From Apiotrichum sp. Y4204 (Eukaryota > Basidiomycota > Tremellomycetes > Trichosporonales > Trichosporonaceae), in assembly GCA_025531455.1 (NCBI GenBank), contig JAMYHL010000039.1, forward strand, positions 310,001 through 374,000: a DNA stretch of 64,000 nt, written 5' to 3'. Below are positions 22,075 through 33,285 of the stretch, one piece after another; the first letter of the stretch is position 1; every line of letters begins with the position of its first letter. The notes below the pieces were generated by a model. That model did not search any database. It was not told the DNA's origin and worked only from the letters and a program-made list of their open reading frames with translations. The position numbers and the translations under genes were made by a program.

Positions 22075-23721
22075 TCAACTCCTCCCTTCACCCTCCTCTC
22101 TCTCGGCCTCCCTCGCCTCCCGCCTCTTGCGCCACACTGCCCCCCAGCGCTGCTGCACGCCAACAAGCACGAGCGCAAGCACCATGAACAGCGTCCACAT
22201 CGTAAACGTCCATCCCGTCCCCATGCGGCGGATACACGGTTCGACCGAGGCGGCGGCGCCCGCGCCGACGAGGCAGCGCGCGAGATTCAGCGCGGCGGTC
22301 GCGCTGGCGTTTGCGCGCGGGAAAATGTCGACCAGATACGTCGTGATCACGCTCTGGATGCTCATTGCTGCCCAGGCGAGGATGAAGCCCGCTACAATAG
22401 GTGCGGCCATGTGCACGCCTCGATCGAGCGTCCACCCAAAGAGAAGGACGGCGCACCACTGCAGCGGCGACCAGAACCACACGGTGCGCAGGCGTGCGTG
22501 CTCGATTGGAAAGTCTTCGCTGGGGCCGGTATACGACCGCTTTAGCCGCTTGTAGTCGTGGTCGAGCAGCTTGCCGGTTGTGAGCGTGCCGATCATGCAC
22601 CCGAACCCGTTGGCGAGGAACGTCAATCCGATCTGGAGCTCGGTGATCCCATACGTGTCGGAGAAGAGGGAGGCCTGTGCCGTGAGGGCCATTTGCCACG
22701 TCGCGTAGTGGAGGGAGAGGAAGAGGAGGGTGACGAACACCTCGGGGAAGAAGAGGATGCGGATGGGCGCAACAATGTCGAGCTTGAGCGGCTTTGTGCT
22801 CTGCTGCTCTGGTTTGGAGCGCGGCGGCGCGGTGAACTTGTCCAGAGGTGCGCGCGAGATGGCCGGAGGGAGAAGAGAGCCGTCTCCAACCAGGTGCCGC
22901 AGCGTCTCGGGAAGAAGAAGGAAAAGCACAGCGAGGTAGACCGCCGCGTAGATGACGAGAAACCAGAAGATTGCACGCCAGCCGAGCGTCTCTGCGAAGA
23001 CGCCACCGAGGACGGGTCCAATGGCTGGGATTAGTTTCTACTATAGCTTTCCATCATGCGCGACCAGATGCCAGAAGCGGTGACTCGCTCCGCCCGCTCC
23101 GCTCGCTCTCACACTCACCAAGAGGCATGAGCAGCCCGGTTTGGAATATCCCCATGATCCCTCCGCGCTCCTCCCGCGTGGTCACGTCGCCAATCATGCC
23201 CGCACCGATCGCGACGGTGCTTGCGCTCCCCGAGCTCTGGAGGCAGCGGAGGATGAGGATCTGATAAAAATGGTTTGAGAGCGCGAGGCCGATACCCGCG
23301 CCGATGAAGATGATGAAGGTGAGCATCAGCGCAAGCCGGCGGCCGTACACGTCTGAGAGGGCGCTGGGGTCAGATATACTACGAGGCAGAGGACTCACCC
23401 CCAGAAAGTCGGGGAGATGGCCTGGAAGATCATGTACGAGGTGACTGTCAGATTGATGTTTTCCACCGTCGTTCCCAGGTCCTTCGCAATAGTCGGAATG
23501 GCGGGAAAGTAGATGTTCGACGCAAAGCCCGTAAACGTCGCGGACACGGAGGCCATGGTGACGATGAGCCACTTTTGGCGCTTGCTGAAGCGCGAGTATG
23601 GCGGGTCGGGCTGGGAATCCGGAGTGGCAAGGGAGGAGCTGGCTGGTTTCCGCGGTTCATCGCGCTTGGGGCTGTCGACCAGCTCTTCCGCGCTCGATGC
23701 TGGATCTCGTGTATCTGTCAT
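22075..23721 (-). CDS. MFS drug:H+ antiporter (DHA1 family)
   Basis: Three exons on the minus strand: 23721-23399, 23363-23119, 23024-22075; 505 aa. A hydrophilic N-tail (~45 residues) precedes twelve membrane helices. The first repeats carry DHA1 signatures: SNIYFPAIPTIAKDLG (TM1), motif A as GALSDVYGRR with the join across intron 1, RCLQSSGSASTVAIGAGMIGD (TM4), and motif C-like GPVLGGVFAETLGWRAIFW across intron 2. This places it with Qdr/Aqr/Flr-type 12-TM multidrug exporters at the plasma membrane. The long central loop and basic C-tail (WRKRREAREAEREE) are typical. It is convergent with the regulator gene (98 bp apart). A role in exporting the product or substrate of the nearby oxygenase is possible but unproven. 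Confidence 0.9.
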
Positions 23722-25390
23722 GATGGTGTGTTGGGCTACATCACGGCGCGCGGTATTCGTCTTTTGTACATTCGAGAATGGCAGGAGTTACGAGAAGCCA
23801 AGCTCCACTTCACTACTTGGTATCGTTGTTTTCGCTGTCCGCTGCCGGAGTAGAATGACGATTTTCTCGGAGTTGCGGAGTTGAGTTTCCTTTTTGGGTA
23901 ACTTTTCTCCGAAGCCGCGGTATCCCCCGCAGGATCGGCAAGGAGGGCCCCCGGAGTTCCGAGATCCCGAGATTAGGCAACTCGCCGATCACCGGCCAGC
24001 CCAGGCCAGTCACCGGACCTCCAGTACTCCAGTGTCCACTGCATCAGAGTCCATCTGTCTGTACATAAATGCGCAAAACTAAAAGATCACAGCTTGAGGA
24101 GTACCGACACGCAGAGACACGCAGAGCATATAGCGTTGCTTGCATGTCTCTGTTTCTCGACTATCGGATCACTATTCTTTGACAAGCGGGGCACACTGCT
24201 GGTTCCCTAGGTCCAATTCCCACCTGCATCAGCCAGAAATTCCCGCACCTTCATCGATCCATCGATCAACAACTCATTCCTCCACTCTGAGAGAGCACTC
24301 CTCACGTCACTTACGGTCACTGTGCGTGGTTTTAATCAAGGACGTCTTGACTACCCGCCATCAAGGCTTCGCCAGCGTTGTCTCCCAAAAGCTGGAGTGG
24401 ACGGTCATTACCGCGACCGAACTTCGCTCCATGGAAGGAGCTGGACACCCCTGGGATAAGACCATCTTGGTACTCACTTAGAGTCTAGAGTTGTGCGGTG
24501 CGATCGCTGACGTCCTTTCGATATCGCCCAGTGTTGCCCAAAGAGGGGGGGGGGGGGGGACGGGGGGGGGGTGGTTTCGCCGAGGCAAAGCGCTACGCAG
24601 TGCCGATACAGTCCCCATTCCATGCATTCCACGGCATCCAGCGGCGGGCTCTTTCGGCTCCTATGATGCTGTATGAGACGATGGCTCGATGGCTGCGGCG
24701 GATGTGAATGCTCCAAGCTCCAAGCGAGAGGCACAGTAGATTGATTGATGTTGAACAGAGTTTTTTGTTTCCAGTGGGGATGTGGACGGGATTCCCGACT
24801 GGGGCCCCACCGCGTCAGTACCTAGTCCTAGTATGTATGATCAGCACTTGCACTGCATGATGATCTCATGACCCAGATCCATCATGGCCATCATCATCAT
24901 CACCCAGATGGCCCCAGAGTTGCCACCGCCCACTATGTACTCGCTTCGGGCTACTCCACTCTCTCACTCCACTCTCTACTGATCCACTCTTGCCGCTGCT
25001 CTTCTAAGACGACGCTTTGTGCGCACAACACATCTATCTCCCCTTCTCACCATCGTTCCATTCCATTCATCTCCCCCATTCATTCATTTGTTCACCAGCA
25101 CCGCCTCGCACTCGCTTCCACTGCCGCCCGCAGCACGCTCCGTTATCGCGGGACCCTTTCGGCATCTCCGAAAAAAAGCATCGGAGTTCCCACCCTCGAC
25201 CACCATATCGGCCATTAACTACCATCGCTCGCCAAGGCCTGCTCGGTGTCCTGGTGTTTAGATTGACGAGGATATCTTTGCTGCAAGTGAAGTGACATCG
25301 TGAGGTGATGTTATAAAAACCCTACCAAGCATACCTCAACGCCCTTTTCCCACCACTCTGCCAGTTACCCCAATCGCCACACTCGCCACC
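23722..25390. other. 1.7-kb divergent intergenic region with poly-G tract
   Basis: No gene recognised. Contains the two G runs at 24545-24571 (separate entry) and CAT/CAC-rich sequence at 24870-24905. C/T-rich leader-like sequence precedes 25391. Confidence 0.5.
24545..24571. repeat. Double G run (G15-AC-G10)
   Basis: Fifteen G residues, then AC, then ten G residues. Seen directly; G-quadruplex-prone on the + strand. Confidence 0.95.
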
Positions 25391-28300
25391 ATGACCGACC
25401 ACTCCAAGAAGGGCAAGGAAGCCGAGCGCAACCCGCCCCCGTACTCTGAGGAGCGCGAGGATGAGCGTGGGTATTTGATTGTGCCAGCAATAGTCTGACT
25501 TGCAACAGCGTTCGACCCTCTTGACAACGACTACGGTCCTCCCCCTCCCGGATCCGTCCAGGAAGACAAGAAGCGCAATGCCGGAAACGATGAACGTTGG
25601 TGCCCCCCGCCGCGTTTGATTGACACCAGCGTTTGACCCGCTCGACAACGAGTACGATCCGCTCCCAGAGTCGGTCGTCGCGGAACAGCGCGCCCGTGCT
25701 ACCACCAGGCGCGAGAGCTTCCGCAAGATGGCGAACATGGTGCGACGCGAGTCGTTCAACGCGTTCAGGAGGCGCCAAGATGATTCCGACGAGGACCCGC
25801 AGAATGACGAGTGTGAGTATGCCGTACGCATATGCTGTGCTGGTTTCCGTTGGTGACTTCCCTCGGCATAACTCTTCATTCCTCCCTTCCCGGATCTCCG
25901 CAGTCCTCTGTTTTCCTTCTTCTCTTCGGGGCCCTATCTTTGTATGGCCCTAATATCTCAACTTACACAGCAGCTTACGACCCTCTTGGATGCAACTACC
26001 CCTCTGGAGGATGCAAGACCACAGTGAACCGCACCGGAGCCGTAGATGTCTACGTCGACCTTTCTCCCGGAGAACCACCGGCGACCCAGTCCGTCGACGA
26101 AGACATCGACCCGTTCTACGAGAAATGTCCCCCATTGAACATTGTGATCTTCATTGTGGGCTCCCGAGGTGAGTGCTGGGACCGCCCAAGATCCTCAGCT
26201 GACCACAAACTTAGGCGACGTCCAGCCGTACCTCGCCCTCGCCCTTGAACTGATCAAGGCGCGCGGACACCGCGTGCGCATTGCGACCCATGGTGCCTTC
26301 TACAAGCTCGTAACAGAGTGCACAGCCAATCTTGCGGGTCTTACGGACGCCGCTGGTGTCCCCCTGACGAGCAAGCTTGAGTTTTTCGACATCGGCGGAG
26401 ACCCACAGGAACTCATGTCGTACATGGTCAGAAGTGAGTCCGCTTTGTCTCGCTTCCTCAATTCTGACCGCAGACCCCGGCCTTCTCCCCGGAGTGACGT
26501 CTCTGGCCAACGGAGACATTGGCAAGAAGCGCGCCATGGTCAGGGTCATGCTCATGGGCTGCTACCGCGCATGCTTCTGCCCCAACGAGACCACCGGCAA
26601 GCCCTTCGCCGCCGACGCGATTATCAGCAACCCGCCCGCCTTTGCACACATACACGTAGCCGAGGCGTTGGGTATCCCCCTCGTCATGTCTTTCAGTGAG
26701 CTTCACAGCGTCCGTCAAAGCTGACTGCAGCGATGCCGTGGACCCCGACGACGGCCTTCCCTCATCCGCTCGTCCTGGCCAAGAGCAACCGCTCAGAGGA
26801 GAGCGTCAACAATTACTCGAGTTTTGTCCTCGCTGATGCTCTGTAAGCTCCGCACACCTCAAAGTTAGCTTACATCAGAATGTGGCAAGGTCTGGGCGAC
26901 CTGATTAATACGTTCCGCTTTGGTATCCTTGGCATACGGCCACTGGACCTAACTGCTGGTCCGCGAGTGCTCGACCGCCTGCGGATCCCCGCCACATACG
27001 CGTGGAGTCCCGGTCTGCTGCCTAGGCCAAAGGACTGGAGGGCGAACATTGGTGAGTAACACGCTGTCAATGCAACTAACATCAGATGTCGTCGGATTCT
27101 ACTCTATGCCCAAGAAGGATGGACCTGTCAAGGTTGACCAGGCCCTCAAGGACTTCCTCGCGGACGGAAAGCCGCCCATTTATATTGGGTGAGTTTGAAG
27201 TTCGTTTGTGTGCTCACGGCAGCTTTGGGTCGATAGTAGTCAAGGATCCTGAGGCACTGACTGGTATGTGATGACTGCTGGTCTTTCTAACCGTCAGAAA
27301 TAATCTTCTCCGCCATCGAGAAGACTGGCGTTCGTGCGATTATCAGTCCCGGCTGGGCCGATATTGGCGGGTCACGCGACAATATTCCAAGCAACATCTT
27401 CATCGCAAAGGGTAGGCTCGGATTGGAGTTGGCAGCTAACGCCAGGCGACCTGCCCCACGACTGGCTGTTCGCCGATGGCCGAGTTGCGGCCGTGTGTCA
27501 TCATGGAGGTTCGTTTGAAGTCATGTACGTCGCTGACATCAGGTGCTGGAACCACAGCCGCAGGTCTGCGACAGGGTGTTCCCACCATTGTTGTGCCGTT
27601 CTTCGGAGACCAATGGTAAGCTGTGTCGTTGTACGCAGCGCTGACTTTAGGTTCTGGGGCTCAGCAGTGGCAAAGGCAGGCGCAGGACCGATTCCCATCC
27701 CGCACACAAAGCTCACTACTGAGGGTCTTGCCGAGGCGATTGAGTTTTCTCTCCTTCCCGAAACTCGTGAAGCGGCTCAGAGTGTTGGTGAGAGCATCCG
27801 CGAAGAGAATGGGACCAAGAGTGGTATGGAGAGCTTCCACAAGCACATTCCTCTGCTCAACATGAGGTGGGTAATCTCCCGGAACACAGCACTCACATCC
27901 AGGTGTCAGATTGACGAGTCGCGGGTCGCGCTCTGGTGGTGCGACAAGTACGCCATCCGTCTTTCGGGCGCTGCGGCCTCGGTTCTTGTCGCCGAGAAGT
28001 TGCTCCAGTGGCATGAATTGCGACCTCACCGTGCGTATCAAGTGCAAACAAACACACAAGCTAACCGCAGGCCCTGCAAGCTATGAGGCGACGCGGCACT
28101 ACACTGACCCGATTGGAGCCTTTGGACAATCATTCGTGAACCTAGGCGCCCAGGCTGTGGCCGGCACTAGTCAACTATTCTATGCTCCTGTGAGTGTGTC
28201 CGGTCGGCACATTACCACATATATTGACCACGAACAGGCTCGAGGGTTGACCAACATATTCTGGAGTCTGCCCAAAGGTAAGAGATTTTTATTGTCCCCG

Positions 28301-29358
28301 TCTGATCTCAGCGTCGTTTGACGTCGTCTCATCCTTCCAAGAAGGACTAGACAACGTGCCCGGCATGATGGGCTCGCCGATACGCCGGCGCAGCCAGGTC
28401 AACAACTTCACGAGCGGCGTGAATGAGGGTGTCAGGGGACTGGGATACGGTATCTGGGACGGCTTTAGTGGTCTTGTCACAGAGCCCTACAACGGCGCAC
28501 GGAAGGGCGGTTTCGTCGGGTTTGTCAATGGTGGTGTTAAGAGCTGTGAGTTGCACAGCGTTTACACGACACTTACCCCCAGTGGTCAATCTTGTTGCCC
28601 GTCCAGCCGGTGGCGCACTCGGCCTCGTCGTGCAACCTGCAACAGGTGCATACCGCGGCGTGCGCTCCCGTCTCTCCGGCAGCGGTCTGGTATCAAGCGA
28701 CAGTGTGCTCCGCGGTCCGCGCGAGACCCAGAGCCATGCTGAGGCCGCAATGCTCTCACGAGATGAGCACCGCGCGATCGTGTCCAGTTGGGGTAAACTG
28801 AAGGCTCCCGAACAGGTCAAGGCGCGTCGCAAGGCGGAGAACAAGCGCCTCGACGCGCTGCAGGCCAGTCTACTGAAGATAGACATGTCGTCGTGGCCGC
28901 TCAGCGAGGGCCTGGTTGAGCGCCTCTCGACAAAGGGCCGAAACAGCTTCATGGCCGAGCTCGAGGCCGCCAACGAGCAACCCGAGCCCGAAGTAGTCGT
29001 CACAGACGCTGACGGCAAGCAGCACCTCGCTGCGCCTCCTGTCATGGCCATACCTGCTGATCCAGCTGAGGTGTCGGCCGCCGGCTCCGGCTCCGGCACT
29101 GGTCCCGACGCCAATCCGTCCCCATCCACCGAGTCCCCCGCACACCCCTACCGCCTCGACGTTCAGAGCATCTCCACGGGATCCACTACCCCCACGACCT
29201 CCGTCTCCCGTGCAGAGTCGAGGGCCAGCACCGCCGACATAGCGCTCGCTGGCACTGACCGCTGGGACTGGAGCCGGCCGAGCAGCCGTGCCTCCATGGG
29301 CAGCTACTCTGCGAGTAAATGGGCGAGCGAGTTGGCCTCCGCGAGGGCCGGCCCTTGA
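25391..29358 (+). CDS. Sterol 3-beta-glucosyltransferase-like GT1/GT28 protein, 19 exons
   Basis: Exons: 25391-25466, 25509-25595, 25630-25812, 25971-26168, 26215-26433, 26474-26695, 26731-26842, 26879-27051, 27086-27188, 27223-27263, 27298-27411, 27446-27508, 27543-27615, 27651-27866, 27903-28030, 28071-28189, 28238-28277, 28312-28545, 28583-29358; 1058 aa. The glycosyltransferase domain (~160-620) starts with the GT28-type Rossmann motif NIVIFIVGSRGDVQPYLALA and ends with the nucleotide-sugar site HHGGAGTTAAGLRQGVPTI plus PFFGDQWFW, as in Atg26/UGT80 sterol glucosyltransferases; EALGIPLVMSFTMPWTPT is also family-typical. The PH and GRAM domains of Atg26 are absent. The N-terminus is a degenerate three-fold repeat (FDPLDN-Y), and a ~300-residue C-tail has Gly-rich amphipathic blocks (GALGLVVQPATGAYRG) before a Ser/Pro-rich end. 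Cytosolic or membrane-associated. Substrate, sterol or other lipid, is inferred. Confidence 0.88.
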
Positions 29359-29480
29359 ACGAAAGAAGTGTGACACGTGTTGTTTTGTTCGTAAATAGCA
29401 ATCTGTACCTGGAATTTCTGACAAGTCTTCCAACCAATGCGCAATGTGATAAGATATGCATACAACCAAAAGATGGGAGC

Positions 29481-32400
29481 CTAAATCTCAAAGGGGAAGC
29501 CTGTAGTGTCAGTCCTAGTTCGCGTTTTAGCTTCACTGTACTCACCGGAAATGTCGTGGTGGTTGGCCAGGGTGACGAGGTCCGGGCGTTGGAGGTGGAG
29601 GCAGGCCATGCGGAGGGTGGTCCAGAGCGCGTCGGGGGTGACGCCCTTGGTGTACTGACCCGCCGAGTCGGCGCCGTAGCCCTCGGTGACGTCCGAGTGT
29701 TGCAGACGGATGGCGTCGAGGATGCACTGCGCGGCGAGACGGTACTGCGCGAGGTTGATGTACGAAATGCCGAGGTTGAACTGCGCGCGCACAAAGTTGG
29801 GGTGCAGCGCCAGCGCCCGGTGGTAGTACTTGATTGCCTCGTGGCTGCGGCCGCTGTTGGCGAGCGTTGCGCCGAGACGGTTGAACAGCACCCAGTCGTT
29901 GGGACGTGCTTCGAGCGCGGCGAGGAAGCAGTCCTCGGCCTTTGCATAGTCCTGAGGAGTCAGCCAATGTCAGGAAATTCGAAATCCGGGATGGAGGGCA
30001 GGGCTGCAAGCGTCCCACAGGGACAACACCCTTCGGCCATCGCCGCCCCCACTGTGGCTGTCTGGATTTTGCTGACAAAGTGGGCGCCGCCAGTGAAATT
30101 TCAGTCCACGCCGGAATGAACCCGGAAAGATACCGGATATGCAGGCATGCGTGCCGCCGGGATATGTGGGCCGGTGCCAGTGGGGCAGGGCTCCGGCGTG
30201 GATAGTGGACCATGTGGATGGGCCGATGCGAGTCGCCATCAAAGTGATGCAAAGCGCGAAACGCCCACTGGCAGCCCTCTTCCGGAAATTCTTGTGCATG
30301 CACTCACCTCGCTAGCGTTGAAGAGAACGCCAAGAGCGACCTGGACGTCGGCGTCGAGATCCTCGGGATTCTGGCATGCGATCTGGATAAGGCGATCGAC
30401 GATGCGAGCCTGGCGCTGTTCGCGGGTCTCGCCGGGCGTCTCCGAGAGGACACCGTTTGGCGCGCCGAGCTCGATCCACTTTTCAAGCGCGGCGTGCGCG
30501 GCGTCGTCGCGTCCCTCGTTCGTGTAGCTCACAGCCAGGGCAAGGTAGGCCGCACGCGTCTCCGGCGCAAGCTGGGTGGCCTTGGCAAGAGCGCGGATCG
30601 CAGCGTCCTCGCGCTCATTCTCCTGCTGCTTGAGGCCAAGGGCGAGCCATGCGTCGGCGTCACGTGGGTCCTGCTGCACCGCCGCCTCAAGCTCGAGAAC
30701 ACCCTGGAAAGTCAGTCACGCTGTTTACAAGTGGCACTCACCATGGTGGTCGGCGAGAGCTCGCGGACAATGGGCTCGCCGAGAGCATATGGGTTCGCCG
30801 AGTGGAAGAGATAGGGCTCCTCCGGCTTCTGGCCCAACTCCTCCGACCAGTCCTGCATCTTCATCCAGTCCTCGTACAGAGAGCTGCTCTCTGTCTGGGC
30901 AGGCTCCTGGGTCTGACCGTAGCCATTGAAGCGGCGGAGGGCTTCGGTGTCAAAGTCGTCCAGGTCGTCAAGATTTTCCTCCCATTGCCAACCCGCGCCA
31001 GGCTTGGCGGTTTGGTGCTGGAGAGCCTCGTTCAGGTCGCGTGGCATCATCGAACCCTGTAACGGGGCCGAGTCGAAGTGCACGCTCTTGTTTCGGGACA
31101 TACTGTCGCTCATTGTCAGCGCAGCTTGCAATTGATCTGCCCACGCATCCTGGCCTAGCCCGGTGGTGCTGGCCTGTTCGCTTGTGGTAGTATTGTTGTC
31201 GAGGAAGGCGGACGCCCAGTCGCCCCCACCGTTGGCCGCAACAAACTTTGCGCCCTCGCCAACCTCCTGTCCCTGCTCGACCGCTCCAGAGCCCTCCTGG
31301 ACAACAACTGATCCCTCGCCTAGGCCGCGCAGAAGCTGCACAAACTGCGAATTGTTGAGCTTGTCGTTGGTGCCGTGCTCCTGGCCGAGCTGGTCCACGA
31401 GGGCCTGTGCTGTGCGTGCGAGCTCGTCTTGTGGGCGGCTTTGCGGCGCCTGTTGTGGTTCATTCTGCTGCTGCTTGGGCTGCTGCTGCTGTACCTGAGG
31501 CTCAGCCTGCACAGGGATCGGTGGGGGCGGGGCGAACTGGGGGAGGACCGGTTGCGGGTGCATCATGGGTGGCGGAGGGGCGTACATGGGCATTGGCATC
31601 GGATGTGCGAGGGCCGGGGCGAATCGTCCTGCCCCGCGCTGCCAAGGAGCGAATCCTGGGCCTGCTGTGCGCTCGGGTCCTGGCATCTGGGCAAACTCGT
31701 TACCCCATGATGCTGTCGGCTCCGCGCGCGCCTTGCCCTTGGCGGAGGTGTTTGCCGGGAACGAGTCGGCCCAGTTTTGTGATGCGGCAGGAGCAGACAC
31801 GGGCGACTGCGACATGGGCCTCGCATGCATGGGGCCGGCGGCAAGTGCGCGCACCGCGACGGGCCCCGCCGGAGGCAGGTGGTTGCGCAGCTGGGAGACA
31901 TCAAACGGGTTGGCTGACGGCCCTGCCAGTTGCGGCGCCTGGTTGGGACGATTGCGGAACTGGTTTGTCAGCTGTTAGTCCTGGAATGCGGTGGGGAGCT
32001 GTTGCCGACGGGTGGACGATGAGACTGATGCCGCCTCACACGACAGCAATGGAAACTGCATGAAGCACGACTGCACACCATGCGAGGCACCATGTGCATT
32101 GTACAGCAAGGGTCAGAGCGGAGGTGCTCTGATCACCGAGCAATGTCCAACTTGTGCGTGCTGGGTCGATGGCCGTGCTGTACGAAGGAGGAGACTCGGA
32201 TGCTCGTCGGGGGAAGCGGTGTGCTGTGTACTCACTGCGCTTGAACCGGCGCTCGAGCCGGCACCGGGGTGCCCCACGTATCTGTCCTGTGTCATGTCAG
32301 CGTCATTGCAGATAAATATGGAGTGCATCATCTGGCCTAGTCATCGGCACAAGTGGGCTTGTTGATGACTAGCGCGGTGGGAGGTTGGGGTCGCGTGCGC

Positions 32401-32523
32401 TACGTGCATGCATGATAAACGTACCCGCTGTACACCATAGTCGCGCTCGACGAGGGCGGACACGTCCTTGAGCGCTGTGGACGGTCCGCAGTCGACGGCG
32501 CCGCCAGAGATGAAGTTGGACAT
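29481..32523 (-). CDS. PEX5: Peroxisomal targeting signal 1 receptor Pex5
   Basis: Five exons on the minus strand: 32523-32425, 31971-30742, 30703-30308, 29951-29546, 29500-29481; 716 aa. The N-terminus [13 protein letters not shown] carries the conserved cysteine (residue 12) that is mono-ubiquitinated for receptor recycling. The disordered first half is Gln/Pro-rich and has Pex13/Pex14-binding WxxxF motifs (WADSF, WGNEF, WASAF) plus WADQL. From ~444 come TPR repeats that bind the C-terminal SKL of cargo: [37 protein letters not shown], and after intron 3 [36 protein letters not shown]. It shuttles between cytosol and peroxisome. Introns 1 and 3 are unusually long here (453 and 356 nt). Exon 2 may start at 31971 or, skipping LTNQ, at 31959; both keep frame. 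The last exon is 20 nt. Confidence 0.93.
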
Positions 32524-33285
32524 TGTGGGTGAGAGGAGTGTGGTTTTGCCGGAGTGTGGTGGCCCCGGTGGAAATAGATATAGGCGGTGGGTGGGAACCG
32601 GGTGGCTAGGTGGCTAGTGGCTCTTGGTGGCAAGGTGGCCGACGGATGGCCGTTGTTGATAATCAAGGTTGATGAAGAGAATATAAAATGAGAGATAAAA
32701 GAGAAGTAAAAGAAAGATGACCAGATCCCAAAGATAAAAGGAGAGATGAAGAGAAGAGAAAAGAAGAGAAAGAAAGAGATCAGAGGAAAATAATAGAGTG
32801 GACGTGTTCGGCGACGAAACGATAAGCAGAAACCCAGCTGACAGCTGACAGAAATCCGGTCATGCGGGTCTGCACCGGGAAATACGCGGCCATATCGCAA
32901 GCGCTCATTCTATTCTTCTTCTCGGTGTTGCATCTCTCTCTCCCCTGCATACCTCCTGGAGCGCGCTAGTTGTATTAGCCGGCGTTCTGCTGCGCTGCCC
33001 CTGGCGGTGGCCGCCGAGTGCGTAAGACAAAGAAGCCGTGTGGGCCCCAGTGCGGCGCTCGCCGCCCGACCACAGCGTACAGAGCCGAGGTTCGGCGTCG
33101 CGTGGGGCTCACGCAGATATCATGCACTCAACACGCTCAATCGTCCTCATCATCTCCCACGGCCTCCACGCTCGTTCTCGTTCCCGTCGTCATCACAGTG
33201 AGAGAACAAGTACAGAACACAGAACCCTGTTCCGAAGCCCAACTCCCACACACACACCACACTCGCTCACCAAGCCTGGCCCACA
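32524..33285. other. Divergent intergenic, PEX5/TLG2, with purine tract
   Basis: 762 bp between two divergent start codons. A strongly purine-biased tract (GA/AAG-rich on the + strand) fills about 32684-32800. No gene seen. Confidence 0.55.
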
